Positions 1 to 10,206 of a stretch of DNA of 64,000 nt are shown piece after piece. Location: contig VFJW01000033.1 in the NCBI GenBank assembly GCA_009885845.1, forward strand, positions 62,001 through 126,000. Reading direction: 5' to 3'. Position 1 is the stretch's first letter, and every line of letters begins with the position of its first letter. A program made the position numbers and the translations under genes. This DNA comes from Geobacter sp. Lineage in GTDB: Bacteria > Desulfobacterota > Desulfuromonadia > Geobacterales > Pseudopelobacteraceae. Under the pieces are notes generated by a model. That model saw only the letters and a program-made list of their open reading frames with translations. It had not been told where the DNA came from and searched no databases.

Positions 1-2208
1 TTCAGCATCGGTCTGGCGCAGGCTCTCGGCGATGGAGAGAGCCAGCCGGGCAAAGACCTGAACACCCATGGCGGCATTCGCCCGGGCCAGTTCATTAAAG
101 CGGGAACGGGAGAGAACGTACAGATCGGTATCCACCTTGGCATCAACATCGGCTGAACGGATGCCGCGATCCAGGAAAGCCAGTTCACCGATCACACCCC
201 CTCGACAGACGGTGGCAAGATGGTGATACTTGCCCCCCTCCAGTGGCAGCAATACCCGCAGAGTACCTCTTCGCACCAGATACAGCTCGTCTCCCGTATC
301 TCCGGAGCAGAATGCCTTTTCCCCCTGCCTGAGTGATAATTCGCCGATGCAGCCGGCAAGGGAAGCCAGATCGTCTGCGCTGAACTCCCGGAACAGCCTG
401 AAGTCCTTCAACTCCATTAAGCCCTCCTGGTCGGCGGCAGTCACGCCGGCCGTTTCCAGGATACGCTCCTCCATCCATTCAAGAGCACTGTCCTGAGTTT
501 CACGTATCATGACTCCGTTCCCTTCATGAACCAGACCCATCTGTTCAAGATAACGCTCGAAATCACGCTGTTCCAGAACTCCGGACGGCATGCCGCTGAA
601 AAGAAGCTGACCACCCCGCTCGGCTAACCGGGCATGCATCTGCTCAAACAGGTGAACAGCGGTATAATCGATGGATTGGACGTGGCGCATATCCAGCAAC
701 AGAAAGCGGCTGGTCCTGAGATCGGGTTCAAGTTGGCTGAAAAGCTGGTCGGCGGTGCCGAAAAACAGGTTCCCCTGTAGTTCGCAGAAAACCCCCTGGC
801 CGCCGTCACGTTTGAGAATTTCACGATCAGAGGCCTGGCGACGGGTCTTGGATGACATCTGGTTGAGGTACCGCTTGCGGCGGATGACCGAACCACGTAC
901 CTGGTCGCGGATAAAAAGCAGAATCGCCAGGGCGATACCGACGCCCGAAGCGGCAATGAGATCAACAGTCAGAGCGACCAGAACCACCCCCGCGATAACG
1001 CAGAAATCAAGTCGGCCCGCCGGATAACGCAGCAGGTGAATCATGTTCTTGTCGAACATCCTCCAGGCAATCATGAGCAGGATGCCGGCCAGCGCGCCGA
1101 TCGGAACCCAGGCAATCAGGGTGCTGAGCAGGAGCAGGGCCAGCACGACAAAGAGCCCTTCAATAACTCCCGAGCGGAACGTGCGACCACCGCTGGCAAT
1201 GTTGACCAGCGTCGGGCCCATTGTTCCGGCACCCGGAATCCCGCCGACAAAAAACGACGCCAGATTTCCAAGGCCCTGACCGATCAGTTCACGGTTTGAA
1301 TTATGGCGACTACGCATCTGGACATCAAGACCCACACAGGTTTTAAGCGTATCGATCGAAAGCAGCACGGAAAGGGTTAAAGCCGGCACCAGAATACGAC
1401 CGAAGGATGCGATGTCAATCTGAAGCATGGGGAGTATCCGGTTGCTGACGGCATCCAGGAAAGAGCCGGATGTCTGCAGCGGCCCGATGATGAGTGGGTT
1501 ACCGTTCAGTTCCAGCAAACCGGGTGAAAAGGGAGCCAGTGCAAAATAAGTTAGTATGCCGCCAAACAGGCCGAGAATAACGGCGGGAATCTTCTTGGTA
1601 ACCAGTGGCGCAAGCGCCATAACGGTCATAGTAACAATCCCGACTGTCAGCCCCTGAAATTTCCACAACTCCGGAGAGATTAAACCCCGGGCAAGCGGGA
1701 TACCTTTGGGGAGACCAAGCAGTTTTGGCAGTTGCCCGATTGCAATCAGCAGACCCACCCCTGAGAGGTAGCCGCTTACCACCTGGTAGGGAATAAATTT
1801 TATCAGCCGACCGCCGCCGACGATGCCGTAGATGGTTTGCAACAGAGCCGACAGCAACACGGTCAGTGCCACCATCGGCATGATGGCCTCCGGACCGAGT
1901 TTTACCCCTCCTTCGCCGGACAGCAGCCCCGCTATCAGGGCAGTCAGAACGGCAGCAGCCGGTGCACAGGGAGCCGAAATCAGGCCGCCTGTCCGTCCAC
2001 AGAGCGGTGCGACAATACCGAGCGCAGCGGCTCCGAGCAGACCGGCCATCGCCCCCTGACCTGCGTATTCCTGTCCCAGAGCGGTGTAGACCAGTATGCC
2101 GAACGCAACAGAGGAGGGAAGTGCTACCAGCATGGCGGCCAGACCACCCCACACGTCGTCACTCCACGATGATGTCCCTGCCTCGATATGTTCGTTCGCT
2201 TTGCTCAT
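1..2208 (-). CDS. SulP-family anion permease with STAS and C-terminal cyclic-nucleotide-binding domain (3' end outside window)
   Basis: Reverse-strand translation from the ATG at 2208: MSKANEHIEAGTSSWSDDVWGGLAAMLVALPSSVAFGILVYTALG... membrane region, then STAS-like (FFGTADQLFSQLEPDLRTSRFLLLDMRHVQSIDY) and cNMP-like (LRQGEKAFCSGDTGDELYLVRRGTLRV). Open to position 1; absent from the ORF track because it runs off the window. Confidence 0.9.
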   Translation of the reverse strand, partial: MSKANEHIEAGTSSWSDDVWGGLAAMLVALPSSVAFGILVYTALGQEYAGQGAMAGLLGAAALGIVAPLCGRTGGLISAPCAPAAAVLTALIAGLLSGEGGVKLGPEAIMPMVALTVLLSALLQTIYGIVGGGRLIKFIPYQVVSGYLSGVGLLIAIGQLPKLLGLPKGIPLARGLISPELWKFQGLTVGIVTMTVMALAPLVTKKIPAVILGLFGGILTYFALAPFSPGLLELNGNPLIIGPLQTSGSFLDAVSNRILPMLQIDIASFGRILVPALTLSVLLSIDTLKTCVGLDVQMRSRHNSNRELIGQGLGNLASFFVGGIPGAGTMGPTLVNIASGGRTFRSGVIEGLFVVLALLLLSTLIAWVPIGALAGILLMIAWRMFDKNMIHLLRYPAGRLDFCVIAGVVLVALTVDLIAASGVGIALAILLFIRDQVRGSVIRRKRYLNQMSSKTRRQASDREILKRDGGQGVFCELQGNLFFGTADQLFSQLEPDLRTSRFLLLDMRHVQSIDYTAVHLFEQMHARLAERGGQLLFSGMPSGVLEQRDFERYLEQMGLVHEGNGVMIRETQDSALEWMEERILETAGVTAADQEGLMELKDFRLFREFSADDLASLAGCIGELSLRQGEKAFCSGDTGDELYLVRRGTLRVLLPLEGGKYHHLATVCRGGVIGELAFLDRGIRSADVDAKVDTDLYVLSRSRFNELARANAAMGVQVFARLALSIAESLRQTDAE

Positions 2209-2237
2209 GGAGAATGGTCTCCTTGAAGGTTGACCTC

Positions 2238-3269
2238 TCAAAACTCAATATTAGGGCGAATAACTGCCTTCAGATTATCGGGATCAGCACTTCTCAGCGT
2301 ACCACTGTACATTGTAGAATCCTCCCAGATAACCCCGACATCAAATTTGAGGGCCACTCCCCATTTTTTTATCGGGAACTTTTTTCCTATGACATATTCC
2401 TGTCGAAGAATACGCCCATCTTTTTTGGAAAAATCCCAGCGGAAATCGATAGTGCCGTTTTTAAGAAAGCTGAGATAATCTGCTGAAAAATCAAGACTTT
2501 GCCGGCGAATTCCCGCATACAGAGTGTCGGAAATATCAGGATTCGAATGCAATTTCGACCCGACACGAAAACTCCAGGAAAGTTTATCCTCCTTGTAATT
2601 GCGCTCACCTTTCATCTTCCATTCGATTTCCAGACTATGATCCGGAATCATACTGTTTTGCTTGATATGCTGGTTTGAATAACTGAACATATAGCCCATA
2701 TATCCTTTATTGGAACTGACCTTCTGCTCTCCCGGCTTGACAAAACTAACCATATCGCCAAGAAGAATTGAAAGGGAATATGGTTCCTGAAATCCGGCCG
2801 TTACCGCCTCAAGCAGATTTAAATCGCTGCTGCCGACATTGAATCCTCGATAAAAATCGCGCTGATACTCCTTCAGGGCAACCCCCAGCAGCGGCATCGG
2901 GAATACCGCCGCCTCCACCAGAATATATCGGGGAATCAGGGAGTCGAAAAAAAGCTTCCGGTACACTTCAAACTCGTTAACCCCGGTTATTTCGGGAATA
3001 GGAGCATTGGTCAGTGGGAAATGCACGGAAACTTCACTGTAATAGGGGTCGAGTTCCCAGACGAATTCAATTCCGCCAACAGCAGGGGGTGGAATCGGGA
3101 GCAAGGCAGGGGAGTTTTCCGCAGGGTACGCCGCAGTTGTTCCGGACCTGCCGGGAGCAATCGCAGCCGGGTTGGCTGAGTCCGGCTGACTCTCCGCTGC
3201 TCTGGATGGTTGCACCGGCATAAGACAAAACAGGGAGATTATCGCCAGGCAAAGTATACTGATTTTCAC
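2238..3269 (-). CDS. putative outer-membrane beta-barrel protein of unknown function
   Basis: 343 aa ORF with signal peptide (MKISILCLAIISLFCLMPVQPSRAAE), amphipathic aromatic-rich strands and terminal aromatic ...RPNIEF. Confidence 0.6.
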   Translation of the reverse strand: MKISILCLAIISLFCLMPVQPSRAAESQPDSANPAAIAPGRSGTTAAYPAENSPALLPIPPPAVGGIEFVWELDPYYSEVSVHFPLTNAPIPEITGVNEFEVYRKLFFDSLIPRYILVEAAVFPMPLLGVALKEYQRDFYRGFNVGSSDLNLLEAVTAGFQEPYSLSILLGDMVSFVKPGEQKVSSNKGYMGYMFSYSNQHIKQNSMIPDHSLEIEWKMKGERNYKEDKLSWSFRVGSKLHSNPDISDTLYAGIRRQSLDFSADYLSFLKNGTIDFRWDFSKKDGRILRQEYVIGKKFPIKKWGVALKFDVGVIWEDSTMYSGTLRSADPDNLKAVIRPNIEF

Positions 3270-3437
3270 GAAAGCCTCTTCTATCGCATCAGGAGCTCAC
3301 CCTTAATTGACCGTGCAGAGTCAGACAACCCGGAATGGTATGCTGAAAATAGCTATTTGAGACCGGAAGTCAAGTTGTTTGATTCGGATGAATTGCAGGC
3401 GTTGGAGGATGCGGTGAGGCCGGGCCGCGAAACCCGG

Positions 3438-3743
3438 CTACTTGCCGAATGCGGTCAGCAGTTGCTGCAGAAGTTGCGGTGCATTTGATTTAATGGCGCC
3501 CCCCATGAAATCCATAATTCCGGGGCGATAGCCGTCATGCCAGATTCTGTTAAACATCTCGCTGCTGGTTTTGCAGACGCAATCAGCATCTTCAACTGTT
3601 TTGCCCTCCTCAACCGTGCACCCTTCGTTATCCAGAGTCAGTGTCTTCCTGATGTCGTCGATTACAAAATAAAACGTCGTCGGAACGGTAAAGACTCCCT
3701 TTTGATAGCTATCCTGTAATGTACTGAAAATTTCTTCCTGCAT
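3438..3743 (-). CDS. SCP2 sterol-binding-domain-like protein
   Basis: MQEEIFSTLQDSYQKGVFTVPTTFYFVIDDIRKTLTLDNEGCTVEEGKTVEDADCVCKTSSEMFNRIWHDGYRPGIMDFMGGAIKSNAPQLLQQLLTAF resembles the SCP2 fold family. Internal start MQEEIF preferred over the ORF-track start. Confidence 0.65.
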   Translation of the reverse strand: MQEEIFSTLQDSYQKGVFTVPTTFYFVIDDIRKTLTLDNEGCTVEEGKTVEDADCVCKTSSEMFNRIWHDGYRPGIMDFMGGAIKSNAPQLLQQLLTAFGK

Positions 3744-3782
3744 GCGAGACCCCCTCCGGTTTTTTAAAATGGCCCGACAAAA

Positions 3783-3812
3783 TTGAAGGCGGAGCCGAAG
3801 CTCCGCCTTCAA
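3783..3812 (-). terminator. intrinsic terminator hairpin downstream of the lipase gene
   Basis: Perfect 13-bp stem TTGAAGGCGGAGC-CGAA-GCTCCGCCTTCAA; on the minus strand a UUCG loop followed by a short T-run (AATTTTG). Confidence 0.7.
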
Positions 3813-3836
3813 TGGCAAGGTACGGCAATATCCTGT

Positions 3837-6269
3837 TTAGTATCCGAGTATATTCGCTACAGGTGGAAACATAATTTCCTGTGTTAGCGGAGAGCCTGTG
3901 TACGCTCTTTTGGCCAACGGACCTGCCGTAGTTGGATCAATAACCACGCCTTTGGACAGAAACGCCACCATTTGAGACTGGGCGAGTACTGTATTTGCCG
4001 GCGTAGCGAAATCAATCAGGAAGCCATGTCCAACGCTAGTGCCGGTGCCGTCCAGCTTGAACTGGAAATATCCTTCGGCAGGTGTAGCGCCAGCTACAGC
4101 CTGATCCCTTGCAAAATCAACCTTTGCTGTAAGGGCTCCATCGACAACACCCCCTGTACGAGTGTACATGAATAAAGCTGGAAGCGTAGTATCAATATAT
4201 TTAAGCTGACTGAAGCCCGGGGCAATCGCCAGTGCCGCAGCAGTGTTAAGAATTCCGCGTCCGCCGAGGGCATTGCCTAGGTAACGTGTGTTTTCATTTG
4301 GAATGACCAGGTCACCGACAGCTTCCTGAATGGCAATACGGCCTGACAAGCGTGAAGGAAGACCTTCGGCGAGCGGAGTAGTCATTGACGCAGGATCCAC
4401 CGTATCAGTTATGCTCTGGGTTACGAGGAAAAACTGATTGTACGTTACCGTTCCGGCTGCGATCCCCTTAGCAGCCAAACCGGCATTTATGCTGGTGCTG
4501 AACGCAGGACTATCCTTCAGAAGGTATGCCAGTCGGCCACCAGGGACACTCATGAAACCTTTCATGTCAGAATTCAGAGTGGTTTGGGTATATGGCGTTC
4601 CGCTTGTTGCGAGAGACGTATTTCCAGCCAGATAGTAGGCCCCGACAATTGATCCGAGGCTGAGGCCAACGTATTTTGGTTTTACAGTGGTTCGGTTAGG
4701 GGCATCGGCTCCCGCTGTTCCCAATCCGGCGAAGCCACCTCCGATCAGAGTAAGTTCAAGACGGTGGAGGTTGAATGCAGCCTGTTGTACATTGGACCGA
4801 GTTGCAAGCGGGGCACCTACAGCCATGAAATCCTGCCCCCATAGCGTCCCGGTCGTGTGCCCACTGACAGCTAATGCACCGTGAAGAGGAAGATCTATGG
4901 CAATAACTGCATATCCTGCTGCCGTGAGCGAACCCGCAACGGCAATGGCCTGCTCCTTCTGCCCAGTAATCCCGTGCTGAAACATCACTAATGGCCATCC
5001 ACCGGCCGGAGCAACACCGGTCGGCACGATGTAAACAAACGGAATAGTTGTTGTCGAATGATAATAACCGGTCAAATTGCCAGTTCCGTCACGGAAAGAT
5101 TGTACTACACCGGCGGCGGGATTAAATGCCGGCAATCCGCCGAGCGTGATTCCTGTCAGATCAATGCTTGCAGCATTAGCCTTTGCCACGACCGGGTCTA
5201 TCGAAAGCTGGGCACTGTTAAAGGTCCCGTTATAAACGCTACTGACAGAAGCAGGTGCTGATGTTGCTGAGCCCATAACACCGGTCCAGTAAGCATCTGG
5301 CGATGGATTTGTGCCGAGTCTGTCAAAAGTAGCGGTTACTGTGGAGCTGTTAGCCCAGGTTTTACCAGTAAAACCACCAGGCAGACCACCGGCAGCAAAG
5401 GCCCGCAGGGCACTTTCAACCGGCATCATGGTGCCGATTGCGTCTTTGGAAACAAACCCTGCCCCGGAGGTTATAAATCTTCCCATGAGCGTGATATCAT
5501 CCCGACTGGTAATAGTCGTGGTTGCCGAAGCCGTAATCAGATCGTCCATAACCTTGGTATAACCGGACAGTTTGATATTAGCTCCGCTCATGGCATTAGC
5601 GCGGATTGGTTCTAAAGCTGCGAATGGGCCGACAAGCTCAAATTTGGATTTGAGATATTTGAAATAGTACGAGTTATCAAACGATTTACCATTGGTGTCA
5701 TGTACCCTGTTGGTTACGACATACATATAGCGTGTTGCCGGAGATAACGGGAAGTTCGGGAAGAGAAATACATCAGTGCTTCCAGCGGTATATTTGATTG
5801 TAAACATTCCTGAAATATCTTTGAAACCAAGCGGACCGTTTTCAAAACTTGAGCTGCTGGTGGTATCCGGAGTCAACTGAAAGACTTTGACGTTGGCTGT
5901 GGTGAGCGTAGCAGCATCAACTGCGCTGGTAAATCTGATGTAAATAGGGGCATTCAGACCCGAGACAGCATGGGTAGAAGCCATTTCATATTTATTGACA
6001 TATGCCAGGGCCTCCGCCGGATTCATCGGAGTATTAGCCGGCCGGGCAACGTAGTTGCCTGATGAATCTTTATACTGGGTCAGCGGATCTTTGGCCGAAG
6101 CGGTGGCAAGAACGTTCGGCAGCGGAACCTCACTTGTTTTCGGGTCGAAAATCGCCGAATTTCCGGTGTCAGTGCTGGCAGTATCGAGTCCGGACGGATC
6201 CGGGGCGGAGCATCCCACCGCCAGTAAGAAGCTGATATATATCAGAAGTCGCATAATACGTGCATTCAT
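3837..6269 (-). CDS. surface lipoprotein lipase, Pla-1/cef / VolA-like family
   Basis: Lipobox-like LLAVGCSA near the N-terminus (start MNARIM), Big-like N-terminal region, nucleophile elbow GLSLGS, oxyanion region VMFQHGITG. Confidence 0.75.
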   Translation of the reverse strand: MNARIMRLLIYISFLLAVGCSAPDPSGLDTASTDTGNSAIFDPKTSEVPLPNVLATASAKDPLTQYKDSSGNYVARPANTPMNPAEALAYVNKYEMASTHAVSGLNAPIYIRFTSAVDAATLTTANVKVFQLTPDTTSSSSFENGPLGFKDISGMFTIKYTAGSTDVFLFPNFPLSPATRYMYVVTNRVHDTNGKSFDNSYYFKYLKSKFELVGPFAALEPIRANAMSGANIKLSGYTKVMDDLITASATTTITSRDDITLMGRFITSGAGFVSKDAIGTMMPVESALRAFAAGGLPGGFTGKTWANSSTVTATFDRLGTNPSPDAYWTGVMGSATSAPASVSSVYNGTFNSAQLSIDPVVAKANAASIDLTGITLGGLPAFNPAAGVVQSFRDGTGNLTGYYHSTTTIPFVYIVPTGVAPAGGWPLVMFQHGITGQKEQAIAVAGSLTAAGYAVIAIDLPLHGALAVSGHTTGTLWGQDFMAVGAPLATRSNVQQAAFNLHRLELTLIGGGFAGLGTAGADAPNRTTVKPKYVGLSLGSIVGAYYLAGNTSLATSGTPYTQTTLNSDMKGFMSVPGGRLAYLLKDSPAFSTSINAGLAAKGIAAGTVTYNQFFLVTQSITDTVDPASMTTPLAEGLPSRLSGRIAIQEAVGDLVIPNENTRYLGNALGGRGILNTAAALAIAPGFSQLKYIDTTLPALFMYTRTGGVVDGALTAKVDFARDQAVAGATPAEGYFQFKLDGTGTSVGHGFLIDFATPANTVLAQSQMVAFLSKGVVIDPTTAGPLAKRAYTGSPLTQEIMFPPVANILGY

Positions 6270-6369
6270 GGCATTTACCTCTCTCGTTGGATAGTAATAT
6301 CGGTTTTTCAGCCGTTGCGCCAAAACCTGAATCTGTCAGGCGACACCCGGACATTCAAAGGGCACCTCG

Positions 6370-7704
6370 TTAAAACTTAACGGTAATTGATGCGCCGAAA
6401 AGATGCACATCACTCTTGAACGTGCCGTTCTCTCCGTAAAGAGTCGTCATGTCCTGATTATTAACCGTTCTATCCTTGAAGTGTGTCCACATATAGGCAA
6501 GATCAACCGAAAAATGTTCGCTGTGGATTCCTTGACCGACACTAAAGCTGATGCGGTCGGAGTCGGGCAATAGCGGCCCGAGAGTGGAATCAGGAATCGG
6601 GTTTTGGTCGTACATGAATCCTGCCCTGAGATCCAGATGTTTACTGTACGCGTATTGAGCGCCGATTTTGTAGCACCAGACATCTTTCCAATCGAGCGAT
6701 TTCGGTTTGTTATTGAAATTGGTAAACTGCGTGCTGGCGAATTTGAACTCCAGATTTTTCATTGTACTCCAGTAAGTTTGCTCGGCATCAAGTTCCAGTG
6801 TGAGCTTCTCGATCGGTTTCCAGGCTCCGCCGAGACTCAGGCTGGCTGGAAGATTTATATCCGCCGTGACGGACGAGACTGCGCGGGATCGGGAATAAGG
6901 CGATGATGCGCTGGTGGTCATCCCGATAGTGTCAAAACCTGCGGGTGTCGTTGCATTGAAGTTGGCAGTGCCGGAAACTTTGAGCTTGATCTCGCTCCGG
7001 TACGACGCCCCGAATGAGAGAGCTGGCAGCGGTTTCCAGAGAAGACCGCCGTTCCATCCGACATCGGTGGCAGTCCCGTCAAGCCCCATGAGGCCAAGTT
7101 CATAGGCAGAATTGGTTCCTGTCGCTCCGGCAGTATTAGGCGCTGTTTGCATGGTAACTATTGCATGGGTAACATCAAGTCCCACAGCGACTCCAAGGTT
7201 CAGGTCATCAAATCGATACGCTACCGTAGGTTGGAAGTTTATCGGTTTAACCGCGATGTTCATAACCTGGTTACGAAACGCACTGCTGTCATCCCAGCTT
7301 TTGGCCAGGGGATAAATTGAGTTGATCGCAAATCCCAGGGAGAGCGGCGCACCTTCAAATGAATGAGTGAGATACGTGGTTGGAGCGATAAAAATATCAT
7401 TTTTGGCGTTTTCAGACACCGAAGTGGAACCGCCATTACCGCTAAGGGGAGTTGTGCCGGTGAACTCGGTAGAGGGCACATAGATAATCGTTGAACCGAG
7501 ACTGAACTGCGTCCCTTTGAGGAATGCGATTCCGGCCGGGTTGTAGAAAAGTGCCGAAGGGTCATCGGCCTGTGCGGTAAAGGCATTCCCCATTGACATT
7601 GCCTTTGCTCCCTGCTCATTCACTTTTAAGCCTGCCGCCAGAGCAATGGAAGCTGTCCCTGTCAGAGTTGCCAGCATACACGTCAAAATCAGTTTGTTTT
7701 TCAT
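6370..7704 (-). CDS. fadL: FadL-family outer-membrane long-chain fatty-acid transporter
   Basis: Signal peptide then LKVNEQGAKAMSMGNAFTAQADDPSALFYNPAGIAFLKGTQFSLG, typical of the FadL/OMPP1 family; C-terminal aromatic ...ASITVKF. Confidence 0.88.
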   Translation of the reverse strand: MKNKLILTCMLATLTGTASIALAAGLKVNEQGAKAMSMGNAFTAQADDPSALFYNPAGIAFLKGTQFSLGSTIIYVPSTEFTGTTPLSGNGGSTSVSENAKNDIFIAPTTYLTHSFEGAPLSLGFAINSIYPLAKSWDDSSAFRNQVMNIAVKPINFQPTVAYRFDDLNLGVAVGLDVTHAIVTMQTAPNTAGATGTNSAYELGLMGLDGTATDVGWNGGLLWKPLPALSFGASYRSEIKLKVSGTANFNATTPAGFDTIGMTTSASSPYSRSRAVSSVTADINLPASLSLGGAWKPIEKLTLELDAEQTYWSTMKNLEFKFASTQFTNFNNKPKSLDWKDVWCYKIGAQYAYSKHLDLRAGFMYDQNPIPDSTLGPLLPDSDRISFSVGQGIHSEHFSVDLAYMWTHFKDRTVNNQDMTTLYGENGTFKSDVHLFGASITVKF

Positions 7705-7956
7705 TTCAACACTCCTTTCCGTATGTGTGATCTACGCTTCGCTGCATGTACATCCGAAATGTATCCCTCATGACCTTCGACACGCGTGCGCCTCTTTGGC
7801 GTGCACAAATTGTGGATCACCCCCCATTCATCGGCGCTGACTCTTATTGATAGCATCTCTTAACAAAGATTCCCTGGACACTGTTTCTAAGTAATTGCGT
7901 GCAACCGGGTCTCAAATTTTAATTTTAGAACGGTATTTTTTGACAAGCTATGCCAC

Positions 7957-7974
7957 CTTAACGCGCATGTCAAG
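7957..7974 (-). promoter_or_regulatory. candidate operator/-35 region upstream of fadL: CTTGACATGCGCGTTAAG
   Basis: Minus strand CTTGACATGcgCGTTAAGgtggcATAGC matches the site at 8292-8323 on the plus strand. Confidence 0.45.
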
Positions 7975-8291
7975 AATAAATATGTTCATAACAAATAAAA
8001 AATATAAGGGGGGTAGCCTTCGGGTCTAATATCATCATCCCGGCAGAGTTAAGAAGTCAGTACAATAAATAATCAGCATATAATCGGACTGTTATGAATC
8101 ATTTGATAAACATGCTTTTTGTTGCCCGGAAATTTATCACCGAAAAGTAGAACCCGCAATTGCCCTGATTTGAACGTGCCGATTTTGAATAAGAGGTGAC
8201 TACATACAAACAGATTACCGCCTGTTGCGCTTTCAAAGAAAGGTGGTATGAATATACTTAATAATCCATCAAATCGAAAATAGAATAAAAT

Positions 8292-8317
8292 TATACTTGA
8301 CATGAACGTTAAGTATA
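8292..8317 (+). promoter_or_regulatory. candidate operator overlapping a -35 box upstream of the acyl-CoA synthetase
   Basis: Imperfect palindrome TATACTTGACATGAACGTTAAGTATA containing TTGACA, followed by TATAGC. Confidence 0.5.
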
Positions 8318-8357
8318 TATAGCCTGCTATCACAGATGACATCCAGGAGGTGAATGT

Positions 8358-10169
8358 ATGAGTAACCGGAATTTCCGCTCCATACCAGACATGCTCAGAA
8401 GCAATGCAGCAGTATTCAGCAGCAGGCTCGCCCTCAAATATCGCAAACAGGGCGCCTTTGTTACGCTGACGTACGCGGAGTATTATGAACGGGCGCTTAT
8501 GGTAGCCCGGGGCCTCGGCAAGATGGGTGTCAAGCCGGGCGACCGAATTGCAATCCTCTCGGAAAACCGCGCCGGCTGGGTTATTGCTGATATGGGTATT
8601 TTGTGTACCGGAAGCGCTACGGTGCCGATTTATCCGACCAACACTCCGGAACAGATCGAGCACATGATCAATCACTCGGGAGCCAGGATAGTGTTTGTGT
8701 CCGGAAAGTTCCAATACAGCAAGCTTCTCAAGGTAAGAGAGTCCATTCCGGGATTGGAACTTGTTGTTTCATTTGAACGCTTTCTGGGTGACTCAAAGCT
8801 TCCGGTCACAACCTTCTACCAGCTCTCCGAGATTGATTCTCCCATAACGGCCGAAGAAAAGAAGGAAATAGAGACAGAAATCGACCGGATCAAGCCGAAT
8901 GACATGCTGACGCTGATCTACACATCCGGTACTACCGGCGTTCCAAAAGGGGTCATGCTTTCTCACAACAATATCCTGACCAACACCCGGTATCTGACTG
9001 AGCAGAGCGGTGCGATCGACGAGAACGATGTCCTGCTGAGCTTTCTCCCGCTAAGTCACATCCTTGAACGGACAGCCGGCTACTACATGACCATCCGCAA
9101 TGGCGCTCTGATGGCGTTTGCCGACAGTATCGAAAAAGTACCGGAAAACATGGCTGAAATCAGACCGACCGTCATGGTGAGTGTCCCCCGCCTGTTTGAA
9201 AAAATTTATCACCGGATTTTCGAAAATGCTCACCAGATGTCCCCCGTCAAAAGATCCCTCTTTCACTGGGCGGTAGATATTGGCAAGAAATACGTTGCCG
9301 CAACTTTTATAGACAAACAGCCGCAAACTCTTCTCAACCTTAAATACGCCCTGGCCGACCGCCTGATATTCAGTAAAATAAGAGCCCGATTTGGCGGCAA
9401 CATGAAACTGTTCTGTTCCGGCGGAGCACCACTGGACAAGACGATCAATGAATTTTTCTGGGTGATCGGCATTCCCATTTTTGAAGGCTACGGATTGACT
9501 GAAACCAGCCCGGCCCTCAGCTTCAACAACTTCGAACATATCCGCTTCGGATCGGTTGGCTTCGCGCTGGCTGAGACAGAATTCAAGATCGCTGAAGATG
9601 GCGAGATTCTGGTCAAGGGGCCTCAGGTTATGCTTGGATATTACAACAATCCGACGGCCACAGCAGAAGCGATCCAGGACGGCTGGTTCAAAACCGGAGA
9701 CATCGGACATATCGATGACGGCTTCGTATTCATCACCGATCGCAAGAAAGAGCTGATTATTACTGCGGCGGGAAAAAACATCGCTCCCCAGCCGATTGAG
9801 AACGAACTTAAGATGGACAAGTACGTTTCCTCAGCTTTTGTCTACGGCGATCGAAAACCGTATCTGACCGCTCTGATTGTACCCAACATGGAGCGAATGC
9901 TGGAATTCGCCAAAGAGCAGCATCTCCACTATTTTGAGATGGAAGATCTCGTCAGGAATGAGCATGTTCAGAAATTGTTCGAGCAGCGGCTCACCGATAT
10001 CAACAGCCGACTTGCCCAGTATGAAACAATCAAAAAGTTTGAACTGCTGGCCCATGATTTTTCCATCGAAGGGGGCGAACTGACGCCGACGCTAAAGCTG
10101 AGGCGCAAGATTATTTATGAGAAATACAAGCACCGGCTTGAAGATCTGTACAGTGATCACATCAATTGA
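8358..10169 (+). CDS. long-chain acyl-CoA synthetase (AMP-binding, FadD15-like)
   Basis: AMP-binding motif LIYTSGTTGVPKGVMLSHNN; GYGLTETSP; GWFKTGDIGHID; SD AGGAGG before the ATG. Confidence 0.92.
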   Translation: MSNRNFRSIPDMLRSNAAVFSSRLALKYRKQGAFVTLTYAEYYERALMVARGLGKMGVKPGDRIAILSENRAGWVIADMGILCTGSATVPIYPTNTPEQIEHMINHSGARIVFVSGKFQYSKLLKVRESIPGLELVVSFERFLGDSKLPVTTFYQLSEIDSPITAEEKKEIETEIDRIKPNDMLTLIYTSGTTGVPKGVMLSHNNILTNTRYLTEQSGAIDENDVLLSFLPLSHILERTAGYYMTIRNGALMAFADSIEKVPENMAEIRPTVMVSVPRLFEKIYHRIFENAHQMSPVKRSLFHWAVDIGKKYVAATFIDKQPQTLLNLKYALADRLIFSKIRARFGGNMKLFCSGGAPLDKTINEFFWVIGIPIFEGYGLTETSPALSFNNFEHIRFGSVGFALAETEFKIAEDGEILVKGPQVMLGYYNNPTATAEAIQDGWFKTGDIGHIDDGFVFITDRKKELIITAAGKNIAPQPIENELKMDKYVSSAFVYGDRKPYLTALIVPNMERMLEFAKEQHLHYFEMEDLVRNEHVQKLFEQRLTDINSRLAQYETIKKFELLAHDFSIEGGELTPTLKLRRKIIYEKYKHRLEDLYSDHIN

Positions 10170-10206
10170 AAACCGGTCAAATCAGTAACCGACAGGGAGG
10201 AATATA

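Noticed and set aside
9051-9710. 219-aa antisense ORF opposite the acyl-CoA synthetase
   Set aside because: Lies wholly antisense to a strongly supported CDS, with no recognisable domain; the same applies to most overlapping entries in the track (e.g. 11608-12261, 13124-13972, 36488-37648, 59199-60161).
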